From assembly GCA_028819215.1 (NCBI GenBank), contig JAPPMG010000049.1, positions 62,001 to 126,000 on the forward strand: 64,000 bases of DNA. Direction: 5' to 3'. Of the stretch, positions 35,993 through 44,508 are shown in pieces. Positions within the stretch are counted from its first letter, which is position 1, and each line of letters opens with the position of its first letter. A program made the translations under genes and the position numbers. The notes under the pieces were generated by a model. That model was not told where the DNA came from and made no database searches. It saw only the letters and a list, made by a program, of their open reading frames with translations. This DNA comes from Bryobacterales bacterium. Its GTDB lineage: Bacteria > Acidobacteriota > Terriglobia > Bryobacterales > UBA6623.

Positions 35993-37876
35993 TCAGCGCG
36001 AGACGACAGACTCGGCATAGAGCAACTCGCCGGTCAGCCCGTCGTAATACTGGAACACCGCCTGGGGGTTCTCGTAGGCAACCAAGCGATCACCGCCCTC
36101 TGAGGGGTTGTTGAACACGTTGTTCACCTGCACCACGCAGTAGATCGGACGCCGCCTGTACTCGTTAGGCGTGTCGTTGACGATAAAGCTGGACCAGCGG
36201 ATCTCGCTCTTGCGGCCAAAGGAGTCATACATGCCGGACTTGGGCCGGTCGCCTTCCGAGCGCAGCGGGTGATTGGTCGAGTTGTGCGGTCCGGAGGCGA
36301 ACTCCCACACGCGGTCGGTGAGCTTGATGGCAAAGCTGTTGTGCAGGTCTCCCGTCAGCACGAACACCGGCTTGCCCAAGTTGTCCCAGAAGTTGATCAT
36401 GTCCTCGCGCTCCCACAGGAAGGCGGTCCACGCATCGTCCTTGTTGGTTTCCGAGATGTTGGCAGATCCGGTGCCGCCGACGTGGGAGATCGAGAAGTTC
36501 ACCGAGGAGACGACAAAGAAGAAATCGGCATCGGAGGCTTGCATCGTCTGCTTCACCCAAGCCTTTTGCTTCTCGCCCAGCATGGTGCGGCCGACCCTCT
36601 CGCGATCCTTGGTGTCGTGCATCATGCGATACGACCGAGTGTCCAAGTACAGGAACTCCGCATTGGAGACGCGCTTGCTGAAATAGGAGCGCCGTCCGAT
36701 CGAATAGACCGGCTGGCCGTCCGCAACTGCTGCCGGCCGTATGCGCAACCGGTTGGCATCCAAGACCTCGACCACTTCGTACACCTTCGAGTTCGGAACT
36801 CCGCCCTCGTCGTCGGGGTGGGTGCCGTCGGGATTGGTGCCGAGCAGCATCGCGCCCCAGTCGGGCGTGCCCCAATGCACGTGTAAGGTTGCCTCGGCCT
36901 CGAGGCCCGTGAAGTCAGCGTCCGCATCCGTAAGGACATCGCTGCCGGCCTCGAGCTCGGCGCGGCCATAGACGATGCCGGGCGTCTCCGGCACGGGATT
37001 GCTCCAACCGAGGTAGTCGTACCAAGCCCGCGTCCCTACATCGCGGAACACAGCCCGCCGGTTGCGCCGCCCCGGCTCGCCCGCGCCATAGATGTCGTTG
37101 AGCAGCTCGTGGTCATCGAAGGTGTAGTACGAGGGCACGTTGCGGTGCCACGCGCGAAGGTTGGCACCGTTGTCGTAGAAATTCTTGTAGTTCTCCCAAA
37201 CGCCAACGATGGATGGCATGAATTGCACCTCGCGGGGCGTGTCGGCCTCGGCGGTGCCGGTCTGCTCGCGCCACTGGTCAGCCGTGTAGAGACGAGTGTC
37301 GTTCTCGTAAAGCCAATCGCCGTCGAGGATCGCAAAGTCGACCGCGCTCTTGTCGGTGGCGCTGGTGAGCTCGCGCAGCATCGTGCCGTGCGTGATCAGC
37401 GCCGGGCCGATCGGGCTGCCACTGGGGTTCTGATTGTTGCCGCAGGCGAACTCGAAGCGGAAGTTGAAGCGCCCCTCGGGATTGAGCTCGGTCATCAGGG
37501 CGGAGGGATCGGCCAAGGTGTGGAAAGAGCCGGATCGCTCTTCGTCGCCGGCGGCAGCGCCGCCCGTGCCGATCTCGTAGAAGTACTTCGTATCAGGCTC
37601 AAGCCCTTCCACCATGGTCCAGCCAGTGTTGTCGTCGGCAAGCATGGTAGCGCCAGTGGCGGTCATCGTCAGCGCATCGGCGGCCGTGCCGTAGAACACC
37701 GTGAACTCGCCCGGCTGGGACGTGCGCGCCCAAACCCCCACGTGGCTGTGGCCCAGCCGGCCCAGCACCGGACCGTGAGTGATCCCGGCGCCGGCATCGC
37801 CGGAAGATTGAGTGCCAGGGCCGCAGCCCGAAGCAAGAATCAAGCAAAGGAGGGATGCAACTGCGATATGTTTCAT
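35993..37876 (-). CDS. PhoD-like alkaline phosphatase lipoprotein
   Basis: 627 aa. MKHIAVASLLCLILASGC is a lipoprotein signal with Cys18. The N-terminal half has a PhoD-type beta domain (HSHVGVWARTSQPGEFTVFYG). The phosphoesterase core includes FAILDGDWLYENDTRLY (metal Asp), NVPSYYTFDDHELLND (DDHE metal motif) and VFVLTGDLHNSFAIKL (GDxH). The family is Ca2+/Fe3+-dependent and releases phosphate from mono- and diesters. It lies 12 nt after a NUDIX gene and upstream of the redoxin. Length is typical. Confidence 0.88.
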   Translation of the reverse strand: MKHIAVASLLCLILASGCGPGTQSSGDAGAGITHGPVLGRLGHSHVGVWARTSQPGEFTVFYGTAADALTMTATGATMLADDNTGWTMVEGLEPDTKYFYEIGTGGAAAGDEERSGSFHTLADPSALMTELNPEGRFNFRFEFACGNNQNPSGSPIGPALITHGTMLRELTSATDKSAVDFAILDGDWLYENDTRLYTADQWREQTGTAEADTPREVQFMPSIVGVWENYKNFYDNGANLRAWHRNVPSYYTFDDHELLNDIYGAGEPGRRNRRAVFRDVGTRAWYDYLGWSNPVPETPGIVYGRAELEAGSDVLTDADADFTGLEAEATLHVHWGTPDWGAMLLGTNPDGTHPDDEGGVPNSKVYEVVEVLDANRLRIRPAAVADGQPVYSIGRRSYFSKRVSNAEFLYLDTRSYRMMHDTKDRERVGRTMLGEKQKAWVKQTMQASDADFFFVVSSVNFSISHVGGTGSANISETNKDDAWTAFLWEREDMINFWDNLGKPVFVLTGDLHNSFAIKLTDRVWEFASGPHNSTNHPLRSEGDRPKSGMYDSFGRKSEIRWSSFIVNDTPNEYRRRPIYCVVQVNNVFNNPSEGGDRLVAYENPQAVFQYYDGLTGELLYAESVVSR

Positions 37877-37888
37877 GCAAGGGAGAGA

Positions 37889-38329
37889 TTAGCAAACTGC
37901 CCGAGCCGGGCGGTGCGATGGAGGCGAATCTGTCGTAGCTACATGCAGTCCTTCGGAAAGTTCGCGAACGATGCGCGCGTCGCCCTCCAAGAAATCGTAG
38001 GTCGGCAGCGCCTCGGGGGACTCCCACTTCAGGTCGGCGAACTGCGCGCCCTGCGGCGAGCCGGCATAGCGGTCGACCCGGAAGAAGGCCAGGCAGATCG
38101 CGGGCTTGCCCGGATACGCGTACTCGTAGCGGCAGACTTCTTCGAATACCTCGGCGAAAACGCCCAGCTCTTCGCCGAGCTCGCGCACCAAGGCTTGCCC
38201 GGCTGTCTCTCCAGGCTCGACCTTCCCGCCGGGAAACTCCCACTTGCCGCCATGGGCCTGATCGTTCCTGCGGCGGCAGATGAGGACCTTGCCCACCCGC
38301 TCTAGCAGCGCGACAGCGACTGTCGTCAT
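37889..38329 (-). CDS. NUDIX hydrolase, MutT-like (8-oxo-dGTP diphosphatase type)
   Basis: 146 aa from ATG 38329, which overlaps the AlkA-type gene's stop by 4 nt (ATGA). MTTVAVALLERVGKVLICRR is a standard MutT start. The Nudix box is GGKVEPGETAGQALVRELGEELGV, complete. It probably sanitises oxidised nucleotides, fitting the DNA-repair glycosylase beside it. Confidence 0.88.
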   Translation of the reverse strand: MTTVAVALLERVGKVLICRRRNDQAHGGKWEFPGGKVEPGETAGQALVRELGEELGVFAEVFEEVCRYEYAYPGKPAICLAFFRVDRYAGSPQGAQFADLKWESPEALPTYDFLEGDARIVRELSEGLHVATTDSPPSHRPARAVC

Positions 38330-38961
38330 ACCGCTTCTTGAGCCACCTTCACGTCGATGCTGCGCCAGCAGTACCAACTCGCGACGCTCGCGTAGGGTCG
38401 CCACGGCACAGCGAGCTCGATGGCCTCGCGTTTGCGCGGCAGTTCCTCCAAGCCGTGAAAGTTCTTCAGGGCTTGCCGCACGCCCAGATCGTCGTACGGG
38501 AGGACGTCAGGACGTCCCAAGCAGAAGATGAGATACATCTGCGCCGTCCAGACTCCGATTCCTCGCAACTTGGTCAGCCGTTCCACGATCTCGTCGTCCG
38601 GCCGGGTTGCCAACGAGTCAAAATCCAGGCTCCCGTCCAACACCTCCCGGGCCAATCCAAGCAGGTACGACGCCTTGCGCGCCGAATACCCGGCACGCCT
38701 CAGGCTCTCCTCGCCGCAGTCGGCGACCGCGGCCGGGGTGATGCGGGCAGGTTTGATGGTCCCTTCGAGCCGCCGTATGATCGAGCGGGCCGCAGCTCCC
38801 GAGATCTGCTGCGCCGAGATCGAGCGCACCAGCATCTGAAACGGCTCCGGGTGCAACTGCAGGGCGCATGGGCCGTGCTCGCGGACGAGTCGCGCCATGT
38901 GCGGGCAGGCTCGAGCGAGGTGCTCGTCAGCCTTGGCAAGCACTTCCGCTAGCTGGGTCAT
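38326..38961 (-). CDS. DNA-3-methyladenine glycosylase II (AlkA family)
   Basis: 211 aa. An HhH-GPD protein: SISAQQISGAAARSII near residue 48, the hairpin LTKLRGIGVWTAQMYLIF, and the catalytic Asp in LPYDDLGVRQAL. It lacks the N-terminal TATA-binding-like domain of E. coli AlkA, so it is a short form. It excises alkylated purines. It overlaps the kinase-like gene upstream by 4 nt and the NUDIX gene downstream by 4 nt, giving a tightly coupled trio. Confidence 0.9.
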   Translation of the reverse strand: MTQLAEVLAKADEHLARACPHMARLVREHGPCALQLHPEPFQMLVRSISAQQISGAAARSIIRRLEGTIKPARITPAAVADCGEESLRRAGYSARKASYLLGLAREVLDGSLDFDSLATRPDDEIVERLTKLRGIGVWTAQMYLIFCLGRPDVLPYDDLGVRQALKNFHGLEELPRKREAIELAVPWRPYASVASWYCWRSIDVKVAQEAV

Positions 38962-39899
38962 TTCAAATCCCGTCCCAAGACCGACACTCCTGCCATGCCG
39001 TAGGCCAGCAGCAATGCTCCGATGGCGCCATCATGCGCAGGTGTCTCGACGCGGCAGTGGTGCTCCTCGCAGCGGGACCGGAAGGATCGCAGCGCGCTCC
39101 GGCTGCGGAACACGCCTCCCGAGTAATGTACCGGAATCTGAGCCCGCGGCAGCTCGAGCATTCCGGTCACGGTGACAGCCAAGTCGCCTAATGCACGGCC
39201 GGCGGCCTGCAAGACCTCGGCGGCGCAGCGGTCTCCGGCTTCGGCTGCCGCGTCAATGTCAGGAGCTAGACGCGCGATTCGGTCTCGCGGCCAGTCCGGC
39301 CGGTAAAAGCAATGCATGGCCTTGTTGACGGAGTCCGTGCCAGTCACGCCGAGAAAAAGGTCCACCAGACTGGTGCCATCGCCCCAGCCCTCCTCCGCCG
39401 CCAAGGCGAGCTGGACGGCCTTGCGGACAATGCTGAACGCCCCGCCCTCGTCCCCGAAAAGGTAGCCCCAGCCGCCGCACCGAACCGTCGTGCCGGCCGT
39501 GTCCTTGGCGAGGCCGATCGAGCCGGTGCCTGCGATAACGACCGCTCCGGCCCCGTCTGGCACAGCGCCCTCCAGCGCGACCTCGGCGTCGTCGAATACG
39601 CGGATCGCGTCAGCGCGGACGATTTCGGCGATCAGATCTCGCTTGTCCGCAGGACCGCCGCTCATGCCGAGGCAAGCTGCCTCGAAACCGGTCGCGACAG
39701 GCAAGCCGGCCATCTCCAGCGCATCCTCGATCACGGCGGAAACGGCGATCCTCAGCTTGGACCGGCCCTCGCTCTTCGACGCGTGGTTGCACGGACCGGC
39801 CCTGCCCCGCCCCAACACGTTGCCGGCGGCGTCTCCGATCACGGCCTTGGTCGAAGACTGGCCTCCGTCGACGCCGAGAAACAAGCGTCCTGCCGCCAT
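38958..39899 (-). CDS. N-acetylglucosamine kinase-like BadF/BadG-family ATPase
   Basis: 313 aa. FLGVDGGQSSTKAVIGD at the N-terminus and VVIAGTGSIGLAKDTAG are the two phosphate-binding loops of the ASKHA fold; CGGWGYLFGDEGGAFSI is typical of the GlcNAc-kinase branch. It probably phosphorylates an aminosugar such as GlcNAc from peptidoglycan or glycan degradation. Overlaps the AlkA gene by 4 nt; the hypothetical gene upstream ends 3 nt away. Confidence 0.85.
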   Translation of the reverse strand: MAAGRLFLGVDGGQSSTKAVIGDAAGNVLGRGRAGPCNHASKSEGRSKLRIAVSAVIEDALEMAGLPVATGFEAACLGMSGGPADKRDLIAEIVRADAIRVFDDAEVALEGAVPDGAGAVVIAGTGSIGLAKDTAGTTVRCGGWGYLFGDEGGAFSIVRKAVQLALAAEEGWGDGTSLVDLFLGVTGTDSVNKAMHCFYRPDWPRDRIARLAPDIDAAAEAGDRCAAEVLQAAGRALGDLAVTVTGMLELPRAQIPVHYSGGVFRSRSALRSFRSRCEEHHCRVETPAHDGAIGALLLAYGMAGVSVLGRDLK

Positions 39900-39902
39900 C
39901 GG

Positions 39903-40433
39903 CTAGATTCCGATCGCGTTGCGGTAGCAATAGCGCATCAACAGTTTCCACTCGTGCATCTGCAGGTCGATCAAGTCAGCCGCATCCGGGTTGCGGGCCG
40001 ACGCTGCCGAGCAGCGGTCGACGAATGCGTAAGGGTCCCAGGGGGAGTCGGCCTGAGCCTCCAGCTCGCCGAACACGGGATGCGTGCCGACGCGTCGAAA
40101 CCAGTACTTCGAATTGCTCCAATCGCCTTCCTGGCGATGCATGATCCCGTGCCAATAGCTTCCGGACGCAGACGGGATACCCTGCGAAATCCTGTGGGAC
40201 TCGTCCAGCGCCGAGAAATACAGGTAGAGGCCGGACTGGACGCACTTGGCGAATTCGCGATCCTTGATCGCGCCGCCCTCGAAGAGATCTTCAGGCCTCA
40301 GCTGCCTGAGCTCGCCCAGTTGCGGGCTGTCCACGGGAGCCTCGGGCACCAGCGGCATCGACCGCAGCGTCGCGCCTGCCGGGACTAGCAGCGCGCGGAT
40401 TCGCGACCCGAATTCGGACGGCTCCAGTTGCAT
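39903..40433 (-). CDS. Hypothetical conserved protein
   Basis: 176 aa, no signal peptide or TM segment. The stretch YWHGIMHRQEGDWSNSKYWF, then RRVGTHPVF, recalls a conserved block in hypothetical proteins from Acidobacteria and Planctomycetes, as I remember it. It is rich in aromatic and His residues, suggesting a buried site, but no known domain is recognised. It is 3 nt upstream of the GlcNAc-kinase-like gene and 49 nt downstream of the transporter, so it may act in the same aminosugar step. Confidence 0.75.
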   Translation of the reverse strand: MQLEPSEFGSRIRALLVPAGATLRSMPLVPEAPVDSPQLGELRQLRPEDLFEGGAIKDREFAKCVQSGLYLYFSALDESHRISQGIPSASGSYWHGIMHRQEGDWSNSKYWFRRVGTHPVFGELEAQADSPWDPYAFVDRCSAASARNPDAADLIDLQMHEWKLLMRYCYRNAIGI

Positions 40434-40482
40434 GCGGTTCTCTACGGTAGCGAGGCCAGCCGAGTCGGGTCAATCGCTGCCG

Positions 40483-41754
40483 CTATGGCAAGCTTGGCAC
40501 GGACGCACCGGATATTCCCGGCAGGACCGAAAACGCCGCCAGCGCCACCGAGAGCCCGATCAGCAGCACGACGGCGGCCCAAGCGATGAGATTGTACAAG
40601 GGCCCGTTGGTCCACTGGTGCATCAAGTCCCTGCGATTGACCAGCTTGAGAACGATGATCATCACCACCGGCAGCAGGACGCCGTTCAGGACCTGCGAGA
40701 GCAGGATCATGGGCACGATGGGAAAATCCGGGATCAACACCACGCCCGCACCGAGCGCGATGAGCAACGTATACATCCAATAGAAGGACGGAGCCTCGTC
40801 GAAGTCGTGATCGACGCCTGACTCGAGGCCGAGCCCCTCGCAAACCGTGTAGGCGGTGGACAGCGGCAAGATGCTCGCCGCGAACAGCGAGGCACACAGC
40901 AGGCCGCCCGCGAAGAGGGCGTACGCATAGGCACCGAGCGGCTTCAGGGCCTCTGCGGCCTCCGCGGCGCTGGCAATGGGTCGCGGCCCCTCCTCCCAAA
41001 TCGCGCCGGCGCAGGCCACGATGATGAAGAACGCGACCGCCGCCATCATGACGCAGCCAGCGACGACCTCGATGCGCGTGTCGCGGTACTGTGTGCTGCC
41101 GATGCCCTTCTCGACAATGGCCGCCTGCAGATAGAACTGCATCCAAGGAGCCACCGACGTGCCGACAAGGCCGACCAGCACGGCGATATACGAACGATCC
41201 GCCAGCAGGGCCGGACGGACCGTACTGCTCAACGCGGCGCCCCAGTCCGGCTCGACCAAGATGGCCGAGATTACGTAGGCGATATAGAACACGCTGGCTG
41301 CAAGGAAGACCTTCTCAACGCTTTGGTAGGTTCCCTTGACAACCAAGGCCCAGACCAGCAGCGCTCCAAGCGGCACGGACACGTAGCGGCTGACCGGCAG
41401 CAGTTCCATCGCGCCCGCGACGCCCGCGAAGTTGGCCGCGATGTTGGTGAAATTCACCACGAGGAGCAGACCCATGACGATCACAGTCGTGCGCAGCCCG
41501 AATTCCTCGCGAATCAGGTCAGAGAGGCCCTTGCCCGTGACCGCGCCCATCCGCGAGCACATCTCCTGGTTCACCACCAGCAGCAGAGTGATCGGCAGCA
41601 GTGTCCACAGCGGCACATAGCCCCAGCGCGCGCCGGCCTCCGAATAGGTGAAAATGCCGCCCGCGTCGTTGTCGACCATGGCGGTGATGAAGCCCGGCCC
41701 CAAGACGGCCAAGAATGTCAGCAGCCGCCCGCGCACGCGCCTGAGCAGAGCCAT
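40483..41754 (-). CDS. Nramp-related divalent metal transporter, probably Mg2+ (NRMT type)
   Basis: 423 aa, about 11 TM helices. The first helix motif is DNDAGG (residues 28-33) where canonical Nramp has DPGN. In the sixth-helix region the canonical MPH is replaced: SVAPWMQFYLQ has Ala202 where Met binds transition metals. Loss of that Met is the published mark of Nramp-related Mg2+ transporters (SLC11/NRMT). The gene starts directly after the stop of the PRC/MgtE-N/CBS protein (TAG then ATG), supporting a Mg2+ role. A manganese or iron transporter is less likely on these residues. Metal specificity is inference. Confidence 0.85.
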   Translation of the reverse strand: MALLRRVRGRLLTFLAVLGPGFITAMVDNDAGGIFTYSEAGARWGYVPLWTLLPITLLLVVNQEMCSRMGAVTGKGLSDLIREEFGLRTTVIVMGLLLVVNFTNIAANFAGVAGAMELLPVSRYVSVPLGALLVWALVVKGTYQSVEKVFLAASVFYIAYVISAILVEPDWGAALSSTVRPALLADRSYIAVLVGLVGTSVAPWMQFYLQAAIVEKGIGSTQYRDTRIEVVAGCVMMAAVAFFIIVACAGAIWEEGPRPIASAAEAAEALKPLGAYAYALFAGGLLCASLFAASILPLSTAYTVCEGLGLESGVDHDFDEAPSFYWMYTLLIALGAGVVLIPDFPIVPMILLSQVLNGVLLPVVMIIVLKLVNRRDLMHQWTNGPLYNLIAWAAVVLLIGLSVALAAFSVLPGISGASVPSLP

Positions 41755-43044
41755 CTAGAGTCCCCGGTCCGGCTCCGGGATCAGCATCCCTATCACATCG
41801 TCCGCCGTAATCGCGCCTTGCAAACCGCCGTCTTCATCCACCACCGGCAGGGCGTAAAGGTTGTACTTGTCAAACAGTTCGACCACTTCCTCCGCAGCTG
41901 CATCCATGGAGACTCGGACCGTCTCGCGGTAAGCCAGGGAAATGGCTGGGGTGTCCGGCATAGCCACGGCCAAGCGCCCGAACGGCACCGAGGCCACCAA
42001 GCGACCGTCCGGCTGCACCAAGAAGACGTGCGTCAGCCGCTTGAGCTGGGAATCTTCGCCGCGCAAGTTCTCGATGATGTCGCCCACGGTCGCATCCGAC
42101 GGCTGGGCCAGATGGCGCGTGCCCATCATCCCGGCGGCAGTGTCATCCTCGTACTCGAGCAGTTCGGACACCTCGTCGGCGGGCTCGGGCTCCATGTCCC
42201 GGACGATCTCCTCGCGCTCGGTCTCGTCCAACTGGGCGAGCGCGTCGGCTGCCTCCGCCGGGTCCATTTCCTCGAGGATGTCCGCCGCGCGGCCCGAGTC
42301 CAGCGACCGCAAGATCGATGTCTTGAGAGTGGACCTGACCTCCTCGAGCGTCTCCGCCGCAACCTCCTCGTCGAGCGTCTCGAACAGAGCCTCGCGCTCT
42401 TCCGAGCCGAGTTCTTCGACGATATCGGCCAAGTCGGCAGGATGGATGCCCTCCAGCCGGTCGTGCGAGATGAGCAGCCGCAGGCGCCGCTGCGGATCCG
42501 GCTCGACGATGTTGCAGGCCTCCCACGGGATCGAATTGGGTGGCAGCCGGTCTTGAATCGCGCGGATGGTCTGATTGGGCAGGATCCCCTCGGTCAGGCG
42601 CCGGAACGCTCCCTGCATCCCCACCCCGACCTCGTGGACCCACAGCTGCTCGTTGCCGTTCTCGGTGATGCGCAGGGCTAGGTCGTTGACGCGCACCACC
42701 TTGCGCCCGTTGACATCGATGATCTGCTGGTCCAAGAGATCCTTGGTCAGCAGCAAGTGGTAGTCGTCCCCGTAGTACGGTGCGAAGTTCTCGTCGGAAA
42801 GGTGGATTCCGTCCTCGCCGAATGTCCGGATCTGGTCCCAGCGGATCGCAAACTTAGTGCGGCCGCTGCCAAACAGGTAGCGCGATATGCGCTGGGGGTG
42901 CTCTCTAGGAAATACGGCGGCCTCGCGCACGCGCCCGATCCTGGCGCCGTGCGGGCCAATCAGCCGCAGGCCGGTCAGCTCGGTCAGGTAGACCAGCCGC
43001 GGGAATTCTGTCCGTGCACTCTCCATGGCGGAATGGCCGTGCAT
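41755..43044 (-). CDS. PRC-barrel / MgtE N-domain / CBS-pair protein
   Basis: About 430 aa from ATG 43044; alternatives are ATG 43026 and a TTG at 43116. Order: PRC-barrel (FPRLVYLTELTGLRLIGPHG, roughly 15-80), a second PRC-like strand set, an MgtE N-terminal superhelix (HPADLADIVEELGSEEREAL, ADILEEMDPAEAADALAQL), then two CBS motifs (TAAGMMGTRHLAQPSDATV and YNLYALPVVDEDGG). This is the cytosolic Mg2+-sensing part of MgtE without its membrane domain. The membrane part is provided by the Nramp-related gene that starts at the next base, so a two-gene Mg2+-gated transporter is a reasonable reading. Confidence 0.85.
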   Translation of the reverse strand: MHGHSAMESARTEFPRLVYLTELTGLRLIGPHGARIGRVREAAVFPREHPQRISRYLFGSGRTKFAIRWDQIRTFGEDGIHLSDENFAPYYGDDYHLLLTKDLLDQQIIDVNGRKVVRVNDLALRITENGNEQLWVHEVGVGMQGAFRRLTEGILPNQTIRAIQDRLPPNSIPWEACNIVEPDPQRRLRLLISHDRLEGIHPADLADIVEELGSEEREALFETLDEEVAAETLEEVRSTLKTSILRSLDSGRAADILEEMDPAEAADALAQLDETEREEIVRDMEPEPADEVSELLEYEDDTAAGMMGTRHLAQPSDATVGDIIENLRGEDSQLKRLTHVFLVQPDGRLVASVPFGRLAVAMPDTPAISLAYRETVRVSMDAAAEEVVELFDKYNLYALPVVDEDGGLQGAITADDVIGMLIPEPDRGL

Positions 43045-43139
43045 GGCACAGCCGCGCCGCAGCGCGGCCGAGCCAGACCGGCCTAGCGCTCGCTTCGCGA
43101 CTTCCAGGGTCGTCAAGCATCGTTGACGCGGACTCCTCC

Positions 43140-44441
43140 CTAGAACCCATCATGCCCCAGCGGGCGAACCGGCGCAAGCCCTTCGGGCCGGTCGGCGTCG
43201 AAACCGGCCTCGATCCACAAGAGCCGGTTGTACTTGGCAAGCCGCTCGGAGCGGGTCACGGAGCCGACCTTGACGTGGCCCGCCCCGGTCGCGACGGCGA
43301 GGTCGGCCAGAAAGCTGTCCTCGGTCTCGCCCGATCGCGCCGACACCACGGCTGCGAAACCCGCCTCGGCGGCCCGGTCCACGACTTGCAGCGTCTCGGA
43401 CAGCGTCCCGACTTGGTTCATCTTCACCAGCACCGCGTTGGCAGCACGCTCGGCAACGGCTCGCTCCAGCCTGGCGGGGTTGGTGGCCAAGAGGTCGTCG
43501 CCGATCAGGGCGCAGCGCTCTCCCAGGCTTGCGCAGGCCCGCTTCCAGCCGTCCCAGTCATCCTCGGCCAGCCCGTCCTCGATCGACACGATCGGGTAAC
43601 GGGATACCCACTGCCGGAATAGCTCGACCATGCCGCCGCTGTCGAGCTGGCGTCCCTCGCTGGACAGGCAGTAGGCACCGTCGCGGCAGAAATGCGAGGC
43701 CGCGGCGTCGATCGCGATCGAGACTTGGCGCCGAGGCTCGTAACCGGCGGACTCGATGGCGCGGACCATGTATTCCAAAGCCTGCTCGTTGGAATCGAGG
43801 CGCGGCCCCCAGCCACCCTCGTCGGCCACGCCGGCCGGCGCTCGCCCGTCTGACGCCAGCAGCTCTCCCATGCTGCGATGGATCGCGGCCGCCGCTTCCA
43901 GAGCCTCGGCGAACGTGTCCACCCCGTGCGGCACGGCGAGGAAGTCTTGGAATTCGATCTGGCGCCCCGCGTGCAGCCCTCCCGAGAGGATATTCACCAT
44001 CGGCACGGGAATCTTGGCCGGGCGGGCGCCGGCCAGCAGGCGCCAAAGCGGCAGACCGGCCGCTTTCGCGTGCAAGCGGGCCAGGGCGCAGGAGACCGCC
44101 AGAATCGCATTGGCTCCTAGGCGCGACTTGTCGGGCGTGCCATCGAGTTCGATCATGGCTCGGTCGGCCTGCACGCGCTCGTCGATCGGCCAGCCCCGCA
44201 ACTCGTTGGCAATCGGTCCGTTGACGCTCTCGACCGCCCGCAGAACGCCGCGACCGGAATAAGCGCCGGACGAGCCGTCGCGCAGTTCCTTGGCTTCGTG
44301 CCGCCCGGTCGAAGCGCCTGACGGAACCTGCGCCGACGCCGACGTGCCGTCCTGGAGCGAAGCCTCGGCCTCGACCGTCGGATTGCCGCGCGAATCGAGC
44401 ACTTGAAGCGCCCGCAGGGTCTTCAGCCGCGCAGCCATCAA
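43140..44441 (-). CDS. eno: Enolase
   Basis: 433 aa. ALQVLDSRGNPTVEAEASL at the N-terminus; metal and substrate residues in SIEDGLAEDDWDGWK, LIGDDLLATN, VLVKMNQVGT and the signature ending SARSGETEDSFLADLAVATG. It interconverts 2-phosphoglycerate and phosphoenolpyruvate. The start may be ATG 44441 or the following ATG 44438. It is somewhat divergent by eye (for example SLQDGTSASAQVPSGASTG). It heads the long minus-strand run; the next gene begins about 95 nt later. Confidence 0.95.
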   Translation of the reverse strand: MMAARLKTLRALQVLDSRGNPTVEAEASLQDGTSASAQVPSGASTGRHEAKELRDGSSGAYSGRGVLRAVESVNGPIANELRGWPIDERVQADRAMIELDGTPDKSRLGANAILAVSCALARLHAKAAGLPLWRLLAGARPAKIPVPMVNILSGGLHAGRQIEFQDFLAVPHGVDTFAEALEAAAAIHRSMGELLASDGRAPAGVADEGGWGPRLDSNEQALEYMVRAIESAGYEPRRQVSIAIDAAASHFCRDGAYCLSSEGRQLDSGGMVELFRQWVSRYPIVSIEDGLAEDDWDGWKRACASLGERCALIGDDLLATNPARLERAVAERAANAVLVKMNQVGTLSETLQVVDRAAEAGFAAVVSARSGETEDSFLADLAVATGAGHVKVGSVTRSERLAKYNRLLWIEAGFDADRPEGLAPVRPLGHDGF

Positions 44442-44508
44442 TTCAGGCTACCAGCGCCCCGGACACTGTAGTCAAAAGCACGGCGATGCCGTACTATGAG
44501 TTGCAGAT

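Noticed and set aside
41323..42681. 452-codon plus-strand open frame over the transporter and MgtE-type genes
   Set aside because: Antisense to two well-supported genes, with no domain and strong Arg/His/Gln bias typical of GC-rich shadow frames.
44442..44508. TTGACT in the eno upstream region as a promoter
   Set aside because: No acceptable -10 at 16-19 nt spacing; only 2 of 6 matches.
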